Positions 61,852 through 64,000 of a stretch of 64,000 bases of DNA are shown here, piece after piece. Position numbers and translations under genes: made by a program. Each line of letters opens with the position of its first letter. The stretch's first letter is position 1. Origin of the DNA: an uncultured Prevotellaceae bacterium (GTDB taxonomy: Bacteria; Bacteroidota; Bacteroidia; Bacteroidales; Bacteroidaceae); assembly GCA_902778535.1 (NCBI GenBank), contig CACYYG010000027.1:1-64000 (forward strand), given 5' to 3'. The notes under the pieces were generated by a model. That model was not told the DNA's origin. It worked only from the letters and a program-made list of their open reading frames with translations, and did not search any database.

Positions 61852-63219
61852 ATGGCAGAAAGAATATTTAGGCGCAAGATTTATGAGCAAATGCTGAGTT
61901 GGAAACAAAATCAGCACGGGACAACCGCACTTCTTATCAGGGGTGCAAGGCGTGTCGGCAAATCCACTGTTGCCGAGGAGTTTGCCCGCCATGAATACGA
62001 GAGCTACATAATGGTTGACTTCTCAAAGGCAACACAAGCAATACACCGTTTGTTTGAAGATGTCTCCAATTTGGACTACATCTTCACCCAGCTGCAACTT
62101 AACTATCGAAAAAGCCTGAAACCACGCAAGTCTGTCATCATCTTTGATGAAATACAAAAGCAGCCATTAGCCCGGCAAGCCATTAAAACACTTGTGGCCG
62201 ATGGACGCTACGATTACATCGAGACAGGCTCTTTGTTGAGCATCAAACGTAAATGGAAATCAGCAGGAAAGAATAGCCAACAGAACAACATTCTCATTCC
62301 CAGTGAGGAGACACGCCTTGATATGTACCCTATGGACTATGAGGAGTTTCGTTGGGCATTGGGAGACGACCAGACTATTCCTCTTTTGCGTACAATGTTC
62401 AACAACTTGAGTCCACTGAGTGATGATACGAATCGTCGTATGATGCGCGATTTCCGTCTGTATATTTTAGTTGGAGGCATGCCCCAGGCAGTCAATGACT
62501 ACCTTGACACACATGACATGAGCATTGTTGACCAACGCAAGCGTAGCATTCTTGACCTATACGATGAAGATTTCTACGACTTGGACCCATCAGGTCAAAC
62601 CTCCGACCTGTTTCACGCCATTCCTGCCCAACTAAGCAGTAACGCATCTCGCTATCAGGTGAGTAGCGTGATTGAGGGAGGAAAACTGGATCGTTTGAGA
62701 GGACAGATAAATATCCTCAAAGATTCCATGACCGTCAATATAGCTTATCATGCTAACGACCCAAGTGCAGGACTGGCATCACACATCAACCGCGACCGGT
62801 TCAAATTGTTTTGTGGAGATACGGGTCTGTTTGTCACCCTCGCTTTCTGGGACGATAAATTTACAGAGAATGTCATTTATCAGAAATTACTGAGTGACAA
62901 GCTGAAAGCTGATGTGGGCTATGTCTATGAGAACGCGGTGTCGCAGATACTGACAGCTACTGGGAATAAGTTGTATTACCACACGTGGCCTACACCGTCG
63001 GGCAAACACAACTATGAGATAGATTTTCTATTGTCCCGTAATGCAAAAATATGCCCGATAGAAGTTAAGTCATCGACATCCAATCTTCATGTTTCCATCG
63101 ATGAATTCCAAAAAAAGTTCTCGGCCCGCATCCTTCAACGATACCTCCTTCACTCGAAGGATATTCATAAAGAGCAGGACTTGATATTTCTGCCAATGTA
63201 TATGTCAATGTTCCTTTAG
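61852..63219 (+). CDS. AAA ATPase with intact DUF4143 nuclease-like domain
   Basis: The 455-residue protein has Walker A GARRVGKST (31-39), Walker B VIIFDE (95-100), ETGSLLSI and RLDMYPMDYEEFRWAL, and a DUF4143 C terminus with YEIDFLLSRNAKICPIEVKSS. That last stretch has the E, D and ExK spacing of restriction-nuclease-like folds. The family is common and poorly understood. It is more AT-rich than its neighbours, and has its own promoter, so it looks acquired. Confidence 0.87.
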   Translation: MAERIFRRKIYEQMLSWKQNQHGTTALLIRGARRVGKSTVAEEFARHEYESYIMVDFSKATQAIHRLFEDVSNLDYIFTQLQLNYRKSLKPRKSVIIFDEIQKQPLARQAIKTLVADGRYDYIETGSLLSIKRKWKSAGKNSQQNNILIPSEETRLDMYPMDYEEFRWALGDDQTIPLLRTMFNNLSPLSDDTNRRMMRDFRLYILVGGMPQAVNDYLDTHDMSIVDQRKRSILDLYDEDFYDLDPSGQTSDLFHAIPAQLSSNASRYQVSSVIEGGKLDRLRGQINILKDSMTVNIAYHANDPSAGLASHINRDRFKLFCGDTGLFVTLAFWDDKFTENVIYQKLLSDKLKADVGYVYENAVSQILTATGNKLYYHTWPTPSGKHNYEIDFLLSRNAKICPIEVKSSTSNLHVSIDEFQKKFSARILQRYLLHSKDIHKEQDLIFLPMYMSMFL

Positions 63220-63316
63220 ATGTGAATCAGCCTATATGATACTGAGGAGACAGTATTTTTGGGATGTTCTGACAAATTAGGTGCAACCGTACAGCGCACG
63301 TCTCGCCTCAGGCAAC

Positions 63317-64000
63317 TCAGCCCATCACGTATTTTGTGCCTTTATAGCCATCCCACTGGCAACGCAGCTGCTTCATCCAAGCCTTCCAGCGCCGCTTCAG
63401 CTTCTTGCCAGCGCTAAGCTTGCGCGTCTCATAGATAGGTGGCAAGGCTTGTAGCTCTGCCTCTCGCTGAGCGATAGCTGTGAGAACCGCCTGCACATCA
63501 TCGCTGATGCGCTGCACCTCCGGGCGTGTCTTCCACTCCTCAAAGAGGTATTTCCCATACTGCCCCAGGATGCCACAACGATCCAGCATCCAACGCTGCT
63601 GCGCAAAGGCGAAGTGAGCGATAAGGCAGTCGCCGTTCACCATGTTCATCTTGCCGAGCTGGGTGGGCTTCAGACATGAGAAGAACTCCTCGTCGTCACC
63701 CTGCACGATGCCGTCGAACTGCTTCAGATCTTTACCAAACCAAAGGATGGAGTTGATGGAAAAGCGGTTCATGGCCCAAGGGGTAGCGCCACAATAGAGT
63801 TCCTGGTACTTGCCTGTAGTCAGGTAGTTGTCGATGAACCACTGATGCAACTGTGCCGCGAAGCTCCCGCGCTTCCACATGATGCGGTGGTTACACTGCG
63901 CATTCATGTACTTGCAGAGTTTCACCTTGCCCTGCACCTGCAAGAGGTAGGTGCTCACGGCATTGTTGATGACCAAGGGCGACACGATGAAACACTCAGG
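63317..64000 (-). CDS. C-terminal part of an unknown protein, possibly glycosyltransferase, cut by the window end
   Basis: The frame stays open to 64000, so the true start is outside the window. The visible 227 residues include GDDEEFFSCLKP, NGDCLIAHFAFAQQRWMLD and a basic C-terminal end (KKLKRRWKAWMKQL). The acidic GDDEEFF and the setting next to glycosyltransferase genes suggest a capsule-type sugar transferase, but I cannot name the family. Confidence 0.55.
   Translation of the reverse strand, partial: PECFIVSPLVINNAVSTYLLQVQGKVKLCKYMNAQCNHRIMWKRGSFAAQLHQWFIDNYLTTGKYQELYCGATPWAMNRFSINSILWFGKDLKQFDGIVQGDDEEFFSCLKPTQLGKMNMVNGDCLIAHFAFAQQRWMLDRCGILGQYGKYLFEEWKTRPEVQRISDDVQAVLTAIAQREAELQALPPIYETRKLSAGKKLKRRWKAWMKQLRCQWDGYKGTKYVMG

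Overview
The window looks like chromosomal DNA from a gut- or rumen-type Bacteroidales bacterium, most likely Prevotella or a close relative (Xylanibacter/Segatella). The evidence is a SusC/SusD pair, three TonB-linked outer-membrane systems, many secreted proteins and lipoproteins, and Bacteroidota promoters (TTTG, about 19-21 nt, TAnnTTTG) in front of most transcription units. There is no Shine-Dalgarno bias. Coding DNA is fairly GC-rich and gaps are AT-rich. A few genes (about 53.1-57.2 kb and 61.8-63.2 kb) are visibly more AT-rich and look acquired.

Layout. 0-0.9 kb: a broken HicB-like antitoxin, a partial tRNA 3' end and an initiator-type tRNA-Met. 0.9-2.3 kb: a TetR regulator with fabG. 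2.4-19.5 kb: a pectin-related region with two PL1 pectate lyases, a Cthe_2159-type polysaccharide-binding protein, a secreted beta-helix protein, a sodium/solute symporter, and a split transketolase, FGGY kinase and fucose-isomerase-like set. That set matches the published transketolase route for D-apiose, a branched pentose of pectin. 19.5-24.3 kb: housekeeping genes (NAD(P)HX repair, hpt, adk, asd). 24.3-33.4 kb: a six-gene operon of TonB receptor, DUF4876 lipoprotein, DUF6850 outer-membrane protein, DUF6359-like protein, secreted heavy-metal-associated protein and a second DUF4876 protein. 33.5-36 kb: rsmI and tig. 36.1-45.6 kb: a polysaccharide utilization locus (SusC, SusD, a triple-repeat surface glycan-binding lipoprotein) facing a GH43 arabinanase-type enzyme. 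45.7-52 kb: a second TonB receptor / lipoprotein / DUF4876 / DUF6850 operon, paralogous to the first. 52-64 kb: lptB, small and large secreted proteins of unknown role, two AAA/DUF4143 ATPases, a SIMPL protein, a GT90 and a GT4-like glycosyltransferase, and a gene cut by the window end.

How it fits together: pectate lyases and the GH43 enzyme would cut pectin backbone and arabinan side chains. SusC/SusD and the glycan-binding lipoprotein would capture the oligosaccharides, and the symporter, isomerase, kinase and transketolase set would take a released pentose into central metabolism.

The most unusual content is the duplicated TonB/DUF4876/DUF6850 system (one copy with a secreted metal-binding-type protein), a roughly 300-400 bp intergenic element present three times with a conserved long hairpin, a palindromic 22-bp tandem repeat present twice, and palindromic or low-complexity DNA that has entered coding sequences in frame. 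All assignments come from reading the sequence; no database search was run.
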